A DNA stretch of 64,000 nucleotides from Chitinophagaceae bacterium (GCA_016786885.1 JAEUVO010000076.1:1-64000); one strand, 5' to 3'; shown: positions 16,911-26,857, counted from the first letter of the stretch. Notes: a model not told the origin generated them from the letters alone. Made by a program: numbers and translations.

Positions 16911-19661
16911 ATGAAGCAACTGTACAAATTTAGGCCAAATTACTTTTTATACGGGATACTGACTGCGGTTATATTTTGCACACTAACGTGGAAAACAGCC
17001 GCTAATGGTGTTCCCGACCGGTTTTTTTACAGTCTTTTAACAGAGCAATCCGACACGACAAAACCCGGCAGTAGGAATGATTCACTAACAGCTGCTAAGG
17101 TTGCTTTGACCGATACAACCAAATTGCCCGGAAGCGATTCAACCCAGCTGAAGCAAAAGGTGGATACTTTTTCCTTAAAAACATCAAAGGATTCGCTGGA
17201 TGCGCCTCTGAAATATGAAGCTGCTGACTCTGCGGTGGTGATGATACAGGCAAAAAAAATATTCCTGTACGGAAAAACAAAAACGGAGTATAAGGATATT
17301 ACGCTAACCGCACCAAAAGTAGAAGTGGACCAGGAAAAACAGGTGGTAACAGCGGTAAATAGCAAAGACAGCACTGGTGAGGTGATTGAAACAGCCCATT
17401 TCAAAAGCGGTGAAAGCGAATTTACAAGCGATACCATTCAATATAACATCAAATCGCAGATAGGTCTTACAAAAAACACATATACTACACAAGGTGAGAT
17501 TTTGGTAATAGGAGAAGTGGCAAAAAAAGTAAATGAGAATACTACTTTCATCAAAAAAGCAAGATTTACTACTTGTATGCTCGATGATCCGCATTTTGCT
17601 TTTGTTACCCCGCAAATGAAAGTGATCAACCAAAAACTGGCCGTATCAGGCCCGGCACATCCTGAATTTGAAGGTGTACCTGTTCCGGTTTATTTACCCT
17701 TTGGCTTTTATCCATTGAGCCAGGGCAGACACTCAGGGTTGCTTCGTCCTCAATTCATGACAGATGAAGTTAGAGGCCTGGGGTTACAGGGACTCGGATA
17801 CTACAAAGTGCTGAATGATTACTGGGATGCACAGCTCTCTGCTGATGTATTTTCATATGGTGAATATGCGCTTGCCTTAAAAACCACTTACCGGAAAATA
17901 TACAAATACAACGGTGGTTTTAATCTTTCAATGCGTTCTTCCAAAGTTAATTTCAAAGGAGACCCGGATTTTGCAAAAACACAGGTATACAATATCAGCT
18001 GGAGCCATTCCATGGATACAAGAACAAGACCCGGCGTTAATTTTTCTGCCAATGTAAATGCCGGCTCTACCAAGTATAATGAATTGATACCCGGCAATAC
18101 TTTCCTGAATTATCAAAACCTGCTGGGTTCCTCGATCACCTATAGTAAAGCATGGAGAAATAAACCCTTCAATCTTTCTATTAGTGCTACCCATTCGCAG
18201 AATAATGCCATCGGGCTGATCAATCTTAACCTGCCAAATGCTGCTTTTACAGTAAGTAATATTTACCCGTTTCAAAGAAAGACCAGCAAAGGCACCATCA
18301 AATGGTATGAGAAACTAGGTGTGGCTTATAACGGAAACTTCAGCAATACCATCAGTTTTTATGATACACTCAGCTATGGACAGAATGGGGTGAAGCCATT
18401 CTTGAAGTACTTGCTGGATACGGCGCAATGGACAGCACAACACAGTGTTCCAATCACTCTATCACTGCCACCGATACTTGGCGGAAGGATCATTGTGGCG
18501 CCGGGAGTTAATTACGGGCAGACATGGATACAGCGTACAACAAATTATTCATGGAACCATGTATTGAAGAAGGTTGATACTGTCACCTCAAAAGGATTAT
18601 TCATTGATCAGCGGGGTAGTGCTTCTCTTAGTTTTAATACTGCTTTATTTGGTACGGTACAGTTTAAGAAATCAAGAGTAATGGCCCTGCGGCATGTAAT
18701 AAGGCCAACTATGGGATTGTCTTATACTCCTGACCTTAATAAAGGGCATATTAAAAGTACACAGGTGGATACAACAGGCCGGGTGCTTTTCTACAATGAA
18801 ATAGGAGGTGGTTTTTTGTATAATGCATCTACCCGTAAATCCGCTTCCTTGAACTTTGGAGTTGATAATAATGTAGAAATGAAATGGCGGTCAAAAAAAG
18901 ATACGGGTGACCTGGCGGTGAAAAAAGTAAAAGTGATAGAGGGCTTTGGATTCAATGGATCATACGATTTTATCCGGGATTCGATGAATCTTTCGCCAAT
19001 CAGTATTTATTTCCGTACTACATTGCTTGAAAAGATCAACATCAATGCCAGTACCACATTGAACCCTTACCAGACCGATTCGAGAGGATATGATATTGCC
19101 AAATATGCATGGGAGGGTGGAAAGTTCAAATTAGGTAGACTCACCACCGGAAGTATTTCAATAAGCACCAATTTCCAGAGCAAACCTAAAGATGCAAAAA
19201 AGGAAGAGCAAAGAAAGAAGGATGTTGAGCAACGATTGAATGACCCATCATTGCTTGCCGACCAGCAGCGGTTGCTGGAATATATGCAGCAAAACCCCAA
19301 TGAGTTCGTTGATTTTAATATTCAGTGGAATCTAAGCCTGAGTTATTCACTCTCCTTTATTAATACTATTAAAAGTGATTTTAGCGGGTTTGAAAAAGAT
19401 TTTACTTCAGGGGTAAGTTTTAATGGTGGTTTCAACCTTACCGATAAATGGAAATTATCGGGTAGCGGCAGTTATGATTTTGACACCCGTGAAGTACAAT
19501 ATCTCTCCCTGTCGATTAACAGGGATATGCATTGCTGGCAATTATCCATTAATGTGATCCCGGTAGGGTATACCCGTTCATTCAGTTTCTCCATCAGCCC
19601 CAAAGCATCATTGCTGCAGGACCTGAAGATCAACCGAAACAGGTACTTTTCTACATACTGA
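16911..19661 (+). CDS. LptD-like LPS-assembly outer-membrane protein
   Basis: A 916-residue outer-membrane protein. After an N-terminal hydrophobic leader (about residues 10-30) and a Ser/Thr/Asp-rich linker comes a periplasmic OstA-type domain (about 105-240: KKIFLYGKTKTEYKDITLTAPKVEVDQEKQVVTA). The barrel begins near PVYLPFGFYPLSQGRHSGLLRPQFMTDEVRGLGLQGLGYY, the LptD signature, and continues to the C-terminus. It would form the outer-membrane end of the LPS export bridge. The position opposite the amidase, MlaD and OstA-like operon fits a joint role in outer-membrane assembly. Its last 11 bp overlap the convergent plsC gene. Confidence 0.88.
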   Translation: MKQLYKFRPNYFLYGILTAVIFCTLTWKTAANGVPDRFFYSLLTEQSDTTKPGSRNDSLTAAKVALTDTTKLPGSDSTQLKQKVDTFSLKTSKDSLDAPLKYEAADSAVVMIQAKKIFLYGKTKTEYKDITLTAPKVEVDQEKQVVTAVNSKDSTGEVIETAHFKSGESEFTSDTIQYNIKSQIGLTKNTYTTQGEILVIGEVAKKVNENTTFIKKARFTTCMLDDPHFAFVTPQMKVINQKLAVSGPAHPEFEGVPVPVYLPFGFYPLSQGRHSGLLRPQFMTDEVRGLGLQGLGYYKVLNDYWDAQLSADVFSYGEYALALKTTYRKIYKYNGGFNLSMRSSKVNFKGDPDFAKTQVYNISWSHSMDTRTRPGVNFSANVNAGSTKYNELIPGNTFLNYQNLLGSSITYSKAWRNKPFNLSISATHSQNNAIGLINLNLPNAAFTVSNIYPFQRKTSKGTIKWYEKLGVAYNGNFSNTISFYDTLSYGQNGVKPFLKYLLDTAQWTAQHSVPITLSLPPILGGRIIVAPGVNYGQTWIQRTTNYSWNHVLKKVDTVTSKGLFIDQRGSASLSFNTALFGTVQFKKSRVMALRHVIRPTMGLSYTPDLNKGHIKSTQVDTTGRVLFYNEIGGGFLYNASTRKSASLNFGVDNNVEMKWRSKKDTGDLAVKKVKVIEGFGFNGSYDFIRDSMNLSPISIYFRTTLLEKININASTTLNPYQTDSRGYDIAKYAWEGGKFKLGRLTTGSISISTNFQSKPKDAKKEEQRKKDVEQRLNDPSLLADQQRLLEYMQQNPNEFVDFNIQWNLSLSYSLSFINTIKSDFSGFEKDFTSGVSFNGGFNLTDKWKLSGSGSYDFDTREVQYLSLSINRDMHCWQLSINVIPVGYTRSFSFSISPKASLLQDLKINRNRYFSTY

Positions 19662-20394
19662 TCTCACGGTTGGTATAATATTCTTTGGTAATAGAGAATA
19701 TTTTTTCTTTCAGTTGCTCCGCTGTCTGATTGCCCACTTTTACAGCAGGTAAGAAATGAATTTCAATTTTCCCAGGCCAGAAGAAAAAACCTTTATTGGC
19801 AGGTAATACTTTTTTGGTATTGAAAATAACAGCCGGTAATATGGCCGTTCCTGTTTCCGCTGCCAGCTTGAAGGCGCCATCATGAAATTTCTTTAATGGT
19901 TCATTAGTGCGGTTGCGGGTACCTTCGGGATAAATGCACATATGAATACCTTTTTTCAAAACGGCTTTCATCTTATCAAAGCTCTGCCGGCGGCTGGTCT
20001 CACTCTTTCTATCCACAAGTATTGAACCTTTCATGTAGAAAAAACCAAATAATGGCACCTTGGCAAATGATGATTTGGCAATTGTTTTGTTAGGGCCTTG
20101 TATAAATGGAGAGGACAGTGGTACATCCAGCAGTGAGTTATGATTACAGGTAACAATATATGTTTCTCCTTTTTTGAAATTCTCCCGGCCTTTAATTTTA
20201 AAACGGCAACCTGCTAAACGTAACCAAACATTCATCCACAGGCGGGCAATTCGTATAAAAATATCCTGTCCCTTTGGATCAGGTATCAGCCAGCAGAGCA
20301 TGGCGGGAATGAATATGACCAGGAAGGTGATCATAAAGGTAAGCATAGCCCATAATGCGAGTATACCGCCAAGTATTTCTTTCAGGATCTTCAT
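19651..20394 (-). CDS. plsC: 1-acyl-sn-glycerol-3-phosphate acyltransferase
   Basis: This enzyme transfers a second fatty acyl chain to lysophosphatidic acid in phospholipid synthesis at the inner membrane. It has 247 residues with an N-terminal membrane helix (about 10-38). The catalytic HX4D motif is H85-N-S-L-L-D90. A YPEGTRNR block near residue 157 binds the substrate phosphate, and further conserved blocks are FFYMKGSILVDR and AILPAVIFN. It overlaps the upstream GNAT gene by 4 bp (ATGA) and the end of the convergent LptD-like gene by 11 bp. Confidence 0.93.
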   Translation of the reverse strand: MKILKEILGGILALWAMLTFMITFLVIFIPAMLCWLIPDPKGQDIFIRIARLWMNVWLRLAGCRFKIKGRENFKKGETYIVTCNHNSLLDVPLSSPFIQGPNKTIAKSSFAKVPLFGFFYMKGSILVDRKSETSRRQSFDKMKAVLKKGIHMCIYPEGTRNRTNEPLKKFHDGAFKLAAETGTAILPAVIFNTKKVLPANKGFFFWPGKIEIHFLPAVKVGNQTAEQLKEKIFSITKEYYTNREISM

Positions 20395-20984
20395 GCTGGT
20401 AATATATCGCTGAAGTTAGTTTGTTTTACAGCCGGCCATTCACTTTTTAATACACTATAGTAGATGGAAGTGCGGCGGCGGTTGTTCCACATGGTCATGT
20501 GGCTGCGGAGAATACCTTCTTCTATACCTCCTACATTTTGCAATCCTTTTCTTGCTCTTGCATTCTCCACATCAGTTTTAAATTCTACTCTTTCAAAATG
20601 TAATTGTTCAAAAGCATAGTTCATCATGGAGAATTTAGCATGACGATTTATCCCGGTGCTGCGATAATCTTTGCCCAGCCAGCTCCACCCGATTTCTAAA
20701 CGCAGGTCATGAAAAGAGATATTGCCCATACTGCTGCTGCCGGCAATCTTTCCACTGGCTTTATCAATAATGGTGAAAGGTCGGCGGTTACCTGCTTCTC
20801 TGTCTGCAAACGCCATTTTCATCCAATACTGTAATTGCGCTTCATCGCCAAGGTTGTAACTGAAATAGTACCACATATCAGTATCCTGCCGGGCAATAAG
20901 CAGAAAATCATTAAAATCTGTTTCTTCAACAGGCCGTAGTATCACCTTGTTTGTTTCCAGTATAAGATTGGCAGGTATTGTCAT
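20391..20984 (-). CDS. GNAT family N-acetyltransferase (RimJ/RimL type)
   Basis: A 197-residue cytoplasmic acetyltransferase. The N-terminus LILETNKVILRPVEETDFNDFLLIA and the later IGWSWLGKDYRSTGINRHAKFSMMNYAFEQLHFERVEFKTDVENARARKGLQNVGGIEEGILR follow the RimJ/RimL pattern. The usual Q/RxxGxG/A acetyl-CoA loop is here YRSTGINR, slightly atypical. The substrate (protein N-terminus or small molecule) is not predictable. It is coupled to plsC by a 4-bp overlap and lies 20 bp after ung. Confidence 0.88.
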   Translation of the reverse strand: MTIPANLILETNKVILRPVEETDFNDFLLIARQDTDMWYYFSYNLGDEAQLQYWMKMAFADREAGNRRPFTIIDKASGKIAGSSSMGNISFHDLRLEIGWSWLGKDYRSTGINRHAKFSMMNYAFEQLHFERVEFKTDVENARARKGLQNVGGIEEGILRSHMTMWNNRRRTSIYYSVLKSEWPAVKQTNFSDILPA

Positions 20985-21004
20985 CTTTTATACGATTAAA
21001 AAAT

Positions 21005-21676
21005 TTATAAACTCCAGTCAATAGGATCGATCCCGTTTTTTACAAGATATTCATTGGTTTTTGAAAAATGTTTACACCCAAGGAACCCGTTGTGAGCAGA
21101 AAGGGGTGAGGGATGCGCAGCTTTCAGGATTAAATGTTTTGTTTCATCGATCAGTACTTTTTTTTCCTGTGCAAATTTTCCCCATAATAAAAAAACTACA
21201 TGTTGTTTTTTATCTGAGATCGTTTTGATAACGTTATCAGTAAACTGTGCCCACCCGATCTTTGAATGACTCATGGGTTCGCCGGCACGAACAGTTAATG
21301 AGGCATTCAATAAGAACACTCCTTGTTGTGCCCAATGGGTGAGATTACCATGTGTAGGGGCATCAATACCCACATCTTCCTGCAGTTCTTTGAAAATATT
21401 GACGAGAGAAGGCGGTGGCGGTACACCATTTTGTACAGAAAAACAAAGACCATGTGCCTGCCCGGGACCGTGATAAGGATCCTGCCCAAGTATCACCACT
21501 TTTACTTTATCAAATGGGGTGGTATTAAATGCATTGAAGATGAGACTGCCGGGAGGGTAAATGGTTTTACCCTGAGATTTTTCTGTCTTAATATGTAAAG
21601 CGGCCTGTTCGAAATAAGCCTTGCTGAATTCAGTTTTCAGCACATCTTTCCATGAGGCCTCGATCTTTACATCCAT
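21005..21676 (-). CDS. ung: Uracil-DNA glycosylase, family 1
   Basis: This enzyme removes uracil from DNA as the first step of base excision repair. The 223-residue length is standard. The water-activating motif GQDPYHG has the catalytic Asp at residue 66, the Ser/Pro-rich loop is [14 protein letters not shown], and the DNA-intercalating loop [18 protein letters not shown] carries the catalytic His near residue 188. Probably the first gene of ung-GNAT-plsC. Confidence 0.97.
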   Translation of the reverse strand: MDVKIEASWKDVLKTEFSKAYFEQAALHIKTEKSQGKTIYPPGSLIFNAFNTTPFDKVKVVILGQDPYHGPGQAHGLCFSVQNGVPPPPSLVNIFKELQEDVGIDAPTHGNLTHWAQQGVFLLNASLTVRAGEPMSHSKIGWAQFTDNVIKTISDKKQHVVFLLWGKFAQEKKVLIDETKHLILKAAHPSPLSAHNGFLGCKHFSKTNEYLVKNGIDPIDWSL

Positions 21677-21730
21677 TACCGGTTATTTTGGTAAAAGTAA
21701 AAAAGCGAAGTCATATAGACTCCGCTTTTG

Positions 21731-21804
21731 TGATCCGGATTGGATTCAAACCAATGACCTATTGCTTAGAAGGCAATTGCTCTATTCAACTGAGCTACCG
21801 GACC
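21731..21804 (-). tRNA. tRNA-Arg (anticodon UCU)
   Basis: The minus strand folds into a full cloverleaf of 74 nt. The acceptor GGTCCGG pairs with CCGGATC (one G-U). The D arm is GCTC/GAGC, the anticodon stem ATTGC/GCAAT has loop CTTCTAA (anticodon TCT, reading AGA), and the T arm ATTGG/CCAAT has loop TTTGAAT. The discriminator is A and the 3' CCA is not encoded. It lies 54 bp from the ung start. Confidence 0.95.
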
Positions 21805-21853
21805 TTTTTGAGGCGGCAAATATAAGCCAATTGGGCCAAAGGGGAAAGGAAAT

Positions 21854-22369
21854 TTACATACCGGGCAGCCTGAAACTATCTAAAAAGACATTCACTTTTT
21901 GCTCAGGTAATTCTTTTTTACTGAATGCATATAAGAAGCCGATAAACTTGCCATCTGTCCATGCTTTAATCTTCCAGTTATTCTTTTCAAGGTCACTCCA
22001 GTAATCAATAATGCCCCGGGTATTTTCCTTATTATTCAGCAGGTGGCCACGGCCATAGCCCATGCTCTTTGTGATCTCAAAACTTGTTTTAAGATAATCA
22101 GCATAGGATATCATCATGTCTTCTGCCAGTGGTAATTCAGTGATCGGGTTTAATAATTTAACACAGATCACTCCATATGTCACTTCATCTTTGTTGCATT
22201 CACCTGCGTAGATCGAAGAAGAATCGGCGCTCTTACTCAATTCATATTTTATCTCGCAATAGCCATACACAAAACAACCTGAATTGCCTACAGGATATTT
22301 TTTCAGGCTTTGAGCACTGGTTGTTAAAACAATGAGCAGGGCGGCAGATACTGACAACAGTCGGTGCAT
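21854..22369 (-). CDS. Secreted hypothetical protein
   Basis: A 171-residue protein with a Sec leader (residues 1-20, LLIVLTTSAQ). The mature domain begins SLKKYPVGNSGCFVYGYCEIKYELSKSADSSSIYAGECNKDEVTYGVICVKL, with four Cys residues that could form disulfides, followed by helices and a WKIKAWTDGKFIGFLYAF segment. No family recognised. It is a single-gene unit downstream of, and divergent from, hutH. Confidence 0.65.
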   Translation of the reverse strand: MHRLLSVSAALLIVLTTSAQSLKKYPVGNSGCFVYGYCEIKYELSKSADSSSIYAGECNKDEVTYGVICVKLLNPITELPLAEDMMISYADYLKTSFEITKSMGYGRGHLLNNKENTRGIIDYWSDLEKNNWKIKAWTDGKFIGFLYAFSKKELPEQKVNVFLDSFRLPGM

Positions 22370-22485
22370 AAAGAAGCAGAATTTGCATAAAGATAAATGC
22401 CATTTGGCAAAGGTTGCAGCCCCGCTGTTATTTATTATAAAATGGTCCCGGCAAATCGATTAAATTGCAACCCTAATTGCCTGCT

Positions 22486-24051
22486 ATGAGTAATGTTTTT
22501 CATTATGGAACGGACCGGCTGACAGTGGATAAAACAATCGCTATTGCTTCGGGAAAACTGAAAGCAGTATTGGGGCAGGATGCCATACAGAAAGTAAATG
22601 CCAGCAATGCTTCAGTAAAGCAGATCGTGGAGGCTAACAAAACAGTGTATGGCGTAAATACCGGCTTTGGCATACTGGCCAACACCCCCATCTCGGCTGA
22701 AGATACGGCTACACTGCAATACAAAATTTTACAAAGTCATAGTGTAGGTGTGGGTGATCCTATTCCCACAGAAGTGGCGAAGATCATGCTCATTACCAAA
22801 GTGCATGCATTGGCACAGGGTTTTTCGGGAGTACAGCTGTCTACATTGGAACGGATCATCTGGCATATTGAAAATGATGTGATACCGGTAGTACCGGAGA
22901 AAGGCAGTGTGGGAGCTAGCGGTGACCTTGCCCCGTTGGCCCATTTGTTTTTGCCACTGATAGGGCTGGGAGAAGTTTTTTACAAAGGCACAAGGAACAA
23001 GGCACAGGATGTTTTGCAGCAGTTCGGTTTGTCATCCATACAGCTTGGACCCAAAGAAGGCCTTGCTCTTATCAATGGCACACAATTCATTTTATCTTTT
23101 GCTGTAAAGGCAGTACAGCGGATGCATAATTGTTTAGAGGCTGCTGATATTATCGGGGCGATGAGTCTGGAAGCACTGACAGGCACTAAAGCTCCGTTTG
23201 ATGCAAGATTGCATGAATTACGTCCTTACAATGGAAATAAATTAGTGGCGCAACGCTTACGGTTGTTGCTGAATGATTCGGAGATCATGCAGAGCCATGT
23301 GGATTGCGGAAGAGTACAAGATCCTTATTCACTTCGCTGCATGCCGCAGGTGCATGGAGCAAGCCGTAATGCCTGGCTGCATTTAAAAGAACTGACAGAG
23401 ATTGAACTGAATGCTGTTACCGATAATCCCATCATCCTTGGTGCCGATGATACGATCAGTGGTGGTAACTTTCACGGGCAGCCAATGGCATTGCCTTTGG
23501 ATTATTGCTGCTTTGCTGCTGCTGAAATTGGAAATATTTCCGACCGTCGCTGTTATTTATTGCTAGAAGGAAAATGGGGCTTGCCTGTTTTACTGATGAA
23601 CAATGTGGGATTGAACAGCGGTTTCATGATCCCGCAGTACACTACGGCGGCATTAGTTACAGAAAATAAAACTCTCTGCTTTCCGGCCAGTGCAGATAGC
23701 ATACCTACCTCATTGGGGCAGGAAGATCATGTGAGCATGGGCAGCATCAGCGGAAGAAAACTCAACAGGGTGTTGGATAACCTGGAATACATTCTCGCTA
23801 TTGAATTACTTTCTGCCTGCCAGGCCATTGAATTCCGCCGGCCATTAAAGAGTTCTGCCTTGCTTGAATTTGCTCATGATTATGTTCGTGAGTTTGTCGG
23901 CTTTGCAGAAGAGGACCGCATCTTCGCTGATGATATCAATATAGTATCAGGCCTTATCAAAGATTTTTCTTTCGTGGAAAAGGTGAATGGGGTTGCCGTT
24001 TCAAGAGGTATCTATTTAAATCAGGGTTTTCAAGAGTACAATAGTTTGTAG
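22486..24051 (+). CDS. hutH: Histidine ammonia-lyase
   Basis: This enzyme deaminates L-histidine to urocanate, the first step of histidine breakdown. From the ATG at 22486 the protein has about 521 residues; a TTG three codons upstream (22477) is less likely. The MIO prosthetic group forms from Ala144-Ser145-Gly146 in GSVGASGDLAPLAHL. Other lyase signatures are YGVNTGFG, QDPYSLRCMPQVHGASR and GNFHGQPMALPLDY. Aromatic ammonia-lyases with other substrates share these motifs, but hutU lies ~1 kb downstream, which favours histidine. hutI and hutG are not in this window. Confidence 0.93.
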   Translation: MSNVFHYGTDRLTVDKTIAIASGKLKAVLGQDAIQKVNASNASVKQIVEANKTVYGVNTGFGILANTPISAEDTATLQYKILQSHSVGVGDPIPTEVAKIMLITKVHALAQGFSGVQLSTLERIIWHIENDVIPVVPEKGSVGASGDLAPLAHLFLPLIGLGEVFYKGTRNKAQDVLQQFGLSSIQLGPKEGLALINGTQFILSFAVKAVQRMHNCLEAADIIGAMSLEALTGTKAPFDARLHELRPYNGNKLVAQRLRLLLNDSEIMQSHVDCGRVQDPYSLRCMPQVHGASRNAWLHLKELTEIELNAVTDNPIILGADDTISGGNFHGQPMALPLDYCCFAAAEIGNISDRRCYLLLEGKWGLPVLLMNNVGLNSGFMIPQYTTAALVTENKTLCFPASADSIPTSLGQEDHVSMGSISGRKLNRVLDNLEYILAIELLSACQAIEFRRPLKSSALLEFAHDYVREFVGFAEEDRIFADDINIVSGLIKDFSFVEKVNGVAVSRGIYLNQGFQEYNSL

Positions 24052-24057
24052 AAGACA

Positions 24058-24132
24058 AACCACAGATAACACAGATTTTTTCACAGAAATCACTGTGTTA
24101 TCCGTGAAGGCAGATCAGTGTAATCTGTGGTT
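24058..24132. repeat. Palindromic intergenic repeat with two competing stems
   Basis: AACCACAGATAACAC (24058-24072) pairs with GTGTAATCTGTGGTT (24118-24132), with 14 of 15 bases matched. An inner perfect 10-bp stem pairs GATAACACAG (24065-24074) with CTGTGTTATC (24093-24102). The stems share bases, so they exclude each other. Sequences of the form ACCACAGATTACAC..ATCTGTGGT recur between genes in many bacteria. This one fills the gap between convergent hutH and deoD. Confidence 0.75.
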
Positions 24133-24139
24133 AAGGCCT

Positions 24140-24847
24140 TCACAACTTCAACGCCGCTTCCAGCGCCAACTCCATCATCGGTTTTAATGCTTTCTCTCTT
24201 TCATCTGCCGATATCTTTTCATGAGTGGGTATGATATCAGAAACGGTGAGCAGGGTAGCAGCTGTTTTTCCCAGATGCCTTGCATTGGCAAACAAAGAAA
24301 AAGCTTCCATTTCCACGGCCAGGCATTTTTTCTTTACGGCTACTCTAGGAATATCGGTATCCTTCCGGTAAAATATATCGCTTGAATGTACATTACAGTT
24401 ATGGATAGCGAAGTTTAGTTTTTTGGCTGTACGCTTAATGACATTAAAAGCCTTTCCCTGGTGTTTGATACTGCTGCCGCCAATACCCCATGCATATTTG
24501 GCAAAAGTGGATTCACTGGCGGCATTGTCTACATTAATAAGATCAAAAAGTTTTAAATCGGTAGTATAAGCACCACAGGTACCGATGCGGATAATATTAT
24601 CCACTTGGTATTCTGTAAACAACTCATAAGAATAGATACCAATAGAAGGGCAACCCATGCCACTGGCGCCGATGGTAATTTCTTTTCCTTTATATAAACC
24701 AGTAAAATAAAAAGCATTACGGGTCTGGCTGACCAACTTTGCCTGCTGTAAATAGGTTTCGGCAATGTACTTAGCCCGAAGCGGGTCACCGGGAAGGAGG
24801 ACAGTTTTGGCGATCTCACCTATTGGGGCACTGATGTGAATACTCAT
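24140..24847 (-). CDS. deoD: Purine-nucleoside phosphorylase (trimeric/hexameric DeoD type)
   Basis: This enzyme phosphorolyses purine (deoxy)ribonucleosides to base and (deoxy)ribose-1-phosphate. The 235-residue length is typical of hexameric PNP. Motifs are HISAPIGEIAKTVLLPGDPLRAKYIAE (phosphate binding), GASGMGCPSIGIYSYEL, IIRIGTCGAY, and AVEMEAFSLFANA in the nucleoside-binding site, followed by LLTVSDII with the catalytic Asp. It lies in reverse orientation between hutH and hutU, and intergenic palindromes flank it on both sides. Confidence 0.95.
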   Translation of the reverse strand: MSIHISAPIGEIAKTVLLPGDPLRAKYIAETYLQQAKLVSQTRNAFYFTGLYKGKEITIGASGMGCPSIGIYSYELFTEYQVDNIIRIGTCGAYTTDLKLFDLINVDNAASESTFAKYAWGIGGSSIKHQGKAFNVIKRTAKKLNFAIHNCNVHSSDIFYRKDTDIPRVAVKKKCLAVEMEAFSLFANARHLGKTAATLLTVSDIIPTHEKISADEREKALKPMMELALEAALKL

Positions 24848-24911
24848 TGGCTTGGTTTAGATTTCTGAGCCATGAAGATATTTAATTTGACAGAGAATAA
24901 CGACTTTTGCC

Positions 24912-24995
24912 ATGAGTTATGAATGCTTAATTAAGAATTATGAATTATGAATATGGTTCCTGTCATTCAACATTCATAACTCATAATTCTTAATT
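24912..24995. repeat. AT-rich inverted repeat upstream of hutU
   Basis: ATGAGTTATGAATG (24912-24925) is exactly complemented at 24971-24984, and AATTAAGAATTATGA (24929-24943) at 24981-24995. The two left segments are in swapped order relative to a simple hairpin, so only one can pair fully at a time. It ends 9 bp before the hutU start and lies between the divergent deoD and hutU genes. This resembles the AATTATGAATT-type intergenic repeats of Bacteroidota. Confidence 0.7.
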
Positions 24996-25004
24996 TTCAC
25001 TATT

Positions 25005-26732
25005 ATGAGTACGATTACCCGCCATTACGACCCCGTTAAATACAAAACCCCAACCGGCAGTAAACTCAATTGCAAAGGATGGATACAGGAAGCTGCTTTG
25101 CGGATGTTATTGAATAACCTGAACCCTGAAGTGGCCGAACGTCCCGATGATCTTATTGTGTACGGCGGAAGAGGCAAAGCTGCCCGCAACTTTGAGGCAC
25201 TGGATAATATCATTGCCGCACTTAAAATACTGGAGAATGATGAATCATTGCTCATCCAATCCGGTAAACCGGTCGGCATTTTAAAAACACATAAAGATGC
25301 ACCAAGGGTCTTAATAAGCAACTCACAACTCGTTCCTAACTGGGCCAACTGGAAACATTTTGATGAACTGGAAAAAAAAGGCCTGATGATGTACGGCCAG
25401 ATGACCGCCGGCTCTTGGATCTATATCGGATCGCAGGGAATCGTACAGGGAACATACGAGACGTATGCTGCCATTGCCGACAAACATTTTGGCGGTTCAC
25501 TGAGGGGAACATTAAATGTAACGGCCGGCCTCGGTGGTATGGGCGGTGCACAACCATTGGCCATAACCATGAACGAAGGAGTGGCCCTCATTGCAGAAGT
25601 GGAAGAGTGGCGCATTGACAAACGCATTGAAACAAGGTACCTGGATGAGAAGTACACAGACATTGATGAAGCGATTGACAGAAGCTTAACGCTGAAAGCA
25701 GAAGGCATAGGGCGGAGCATTGGTGTTCTTTGCAATGCTGTTCATTTATTACAAAGATTAGTAGAAAGAAATATCGTTCCTGATACACTCACCGACCAGA
25801 CCAGTGCCCACGACCCGCTGATCGGTTATATACCGCATACTTTAACCAACGAACAGGCAAATATTTTAAGAACAGAAAACCCGACCGAATACCTGCACCG
25901 GGCTTATGAAAGCATGTACCTGCATGTACAACTTATGCTGCAGCTTATGGACAAAGGCGCTATCACTTTTGATTATGGAAATAATATAAGAGCAAGAGCG
26001 AAGGAGTTTGAAGACAGGGTTATTCAAATTGGCGCTGATCTGAAAGATTGCCGTCTTACAAAACATGACCCTTTTGCGTTTCCCGGTTTTGTACCTGCTT
26101 ATATCCGTCCATTGTTCTGCGAAGGCAAGGGCCCTTTCCGCTGGGCGGCGCTGAGTGGCGACCCTAATGATATTGCGGTAACGGATGAACTCATCATGAA
26201 CATGTTTCCTGAAAACAAGGGTATGCTACGCTGGATGAAGATGGCCAAAGAAAAAATTGCTTTCCAGGGATTGCCCGCAAGGATCTGCTGGCTGGGGCAG
26301 GGCGAAAGAGAAAAAGCAGGGCTTGCCTTTAATGAACTGGTGCGCACCGGAAAAGTAAAAGCTCCCATTGTTATCGGGCGGGACCACCTGGACACCGGCT
26401 CGGTAGCTTCTCCCAACCGGGAGACCGAAGCCATGCTGGATGGCAGTGATGCCGTGGCCGACTGGCCCATCTTAAATGCATTGGTAAATACCGCAGGCGG
26501 CGCCAGTTGGGTATCATTGCACCATGGCGGTGGGGTAGGCATGGGCTATAGCATACATGCAGGAATGGTGATTGTTGCCGATGGAACAGAGGAAGCGGAA
26601 GTAAGATTGAAAAGAGTTCTAAGAAACGACCCTGGTATGGGAGTGATACGGCACAGTGATGCGGGATACGATATTGCAAAAGACACTTTAAGAAAGAATG
26701 GGCTTGATTTTAAGGATCGTTTGTCATCCTGA
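25005..26732 (+). CDS. hutU: Urocanate hydratase (urocanase)
   Basis: This NAD+-dependent enzyme converts urocanate to imidazolonepropionate, the second step of histidine degradation. It has 575 residues. Visible signatures are [14 protein letters not shown] at the N-terminus, [17 protein letters not shown] (NAD-binding glycine-rich loop), [11 protein letters not shown] with the conserved Cys, and [22 protein letters not shown]. The C-terminus reads [25 protein letters not shown] second, diverged copy of exactly this C-terminal stretch occurs 1.4 kb downstream (28122-28256). The stop codon lies inside a GTCATCCTGAG-type repeat. Confidence 0.95.
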   Translation: MSTITRHYDPVKYKTPTGSKLNCKGWIQEAALRMLLNNLNPEVAERPDDLIVYGGRGKAARNFEALDNIIAALKILENDESLLIQSGKPVGILKTHKDAPRVLISNSQLVPNWANWKHFDELEKKGLMMYGQMTAGSWIYIGSQGIVQGTYETYAAIADKHFGGSLRGTLNVTAGLGGMGGAQPLAITMNEGVALIAEVEEWRIDKRIETRYLDEKYTDIDEAIDRSLTLKAEGIGRSIGVLCNAVHLLQRLVERNIVPDTLTDQTSAHDPLIGYIPHTLTNEQANILRTENPTEYLHRAYESMYLHVQLMLQLMDKGAITFDYGNNIRARAKEFEDRVIQIGADLKDCRLTKHDPFAFPGFVPAYIRPLFCEGKGPFRWAALSGDPNDIAVTDELIMNMFPENKGMLRWMKMAKEKIAFQGLPARICWLGQGEREKAGLAFNELVRTGKVKAPIVIGRDHLDTGSVASPNRETEAMLDGSDAVADWPILNALVNTAGGASWVSLHHGGGVGMGYSIHAGMVIVADGTEEAEVRLKRVLRNDPGMGVIRHSDAGYDIAKDTLRKNGLDFKDRLSS

Positions 26733-26746
26733 GTAAAGTGAAGGAT
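26723..26746 (+). repeat. GTCATCCTGAG..GAAGGAT-type dispersed repeat at the hutU stop codon
   Basis: GTCATCCTGAGTAAAG followed by TGAAGGAT overlaps the last codons and stop of hutU. Strings of this form are frequent intergenic repeats in Bacteroidota and other phyla. The remnant hutU end at 28236-28271 runs into a related palindromic string, ATGCCCCGATTTAATCGAGG. Confidence 0.5.
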
Positions 26747-26857
26747 TAAGTAGAGGCTGAAGTAAGAGTGTATTGCTATGCCGACAAAGGAGGTATCTTA
26801 TATTGTTCTATAGAAAAAAGGTTCATCTGAAGAGAGGTTTTCAATGTAAGTTTAGAT

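Noticed and set aside
24058..24995. Riboswitch-like leader control of hut genes
   Set aside because: The palindromes look like dispersed intergenic repeats, and no known riboswitch core was recognised.
26099..26542. Minus-strand 147-codon ORF inside hutU
   Set aside because: It is antisense to the conserved urocanase core, with no recognisable features.
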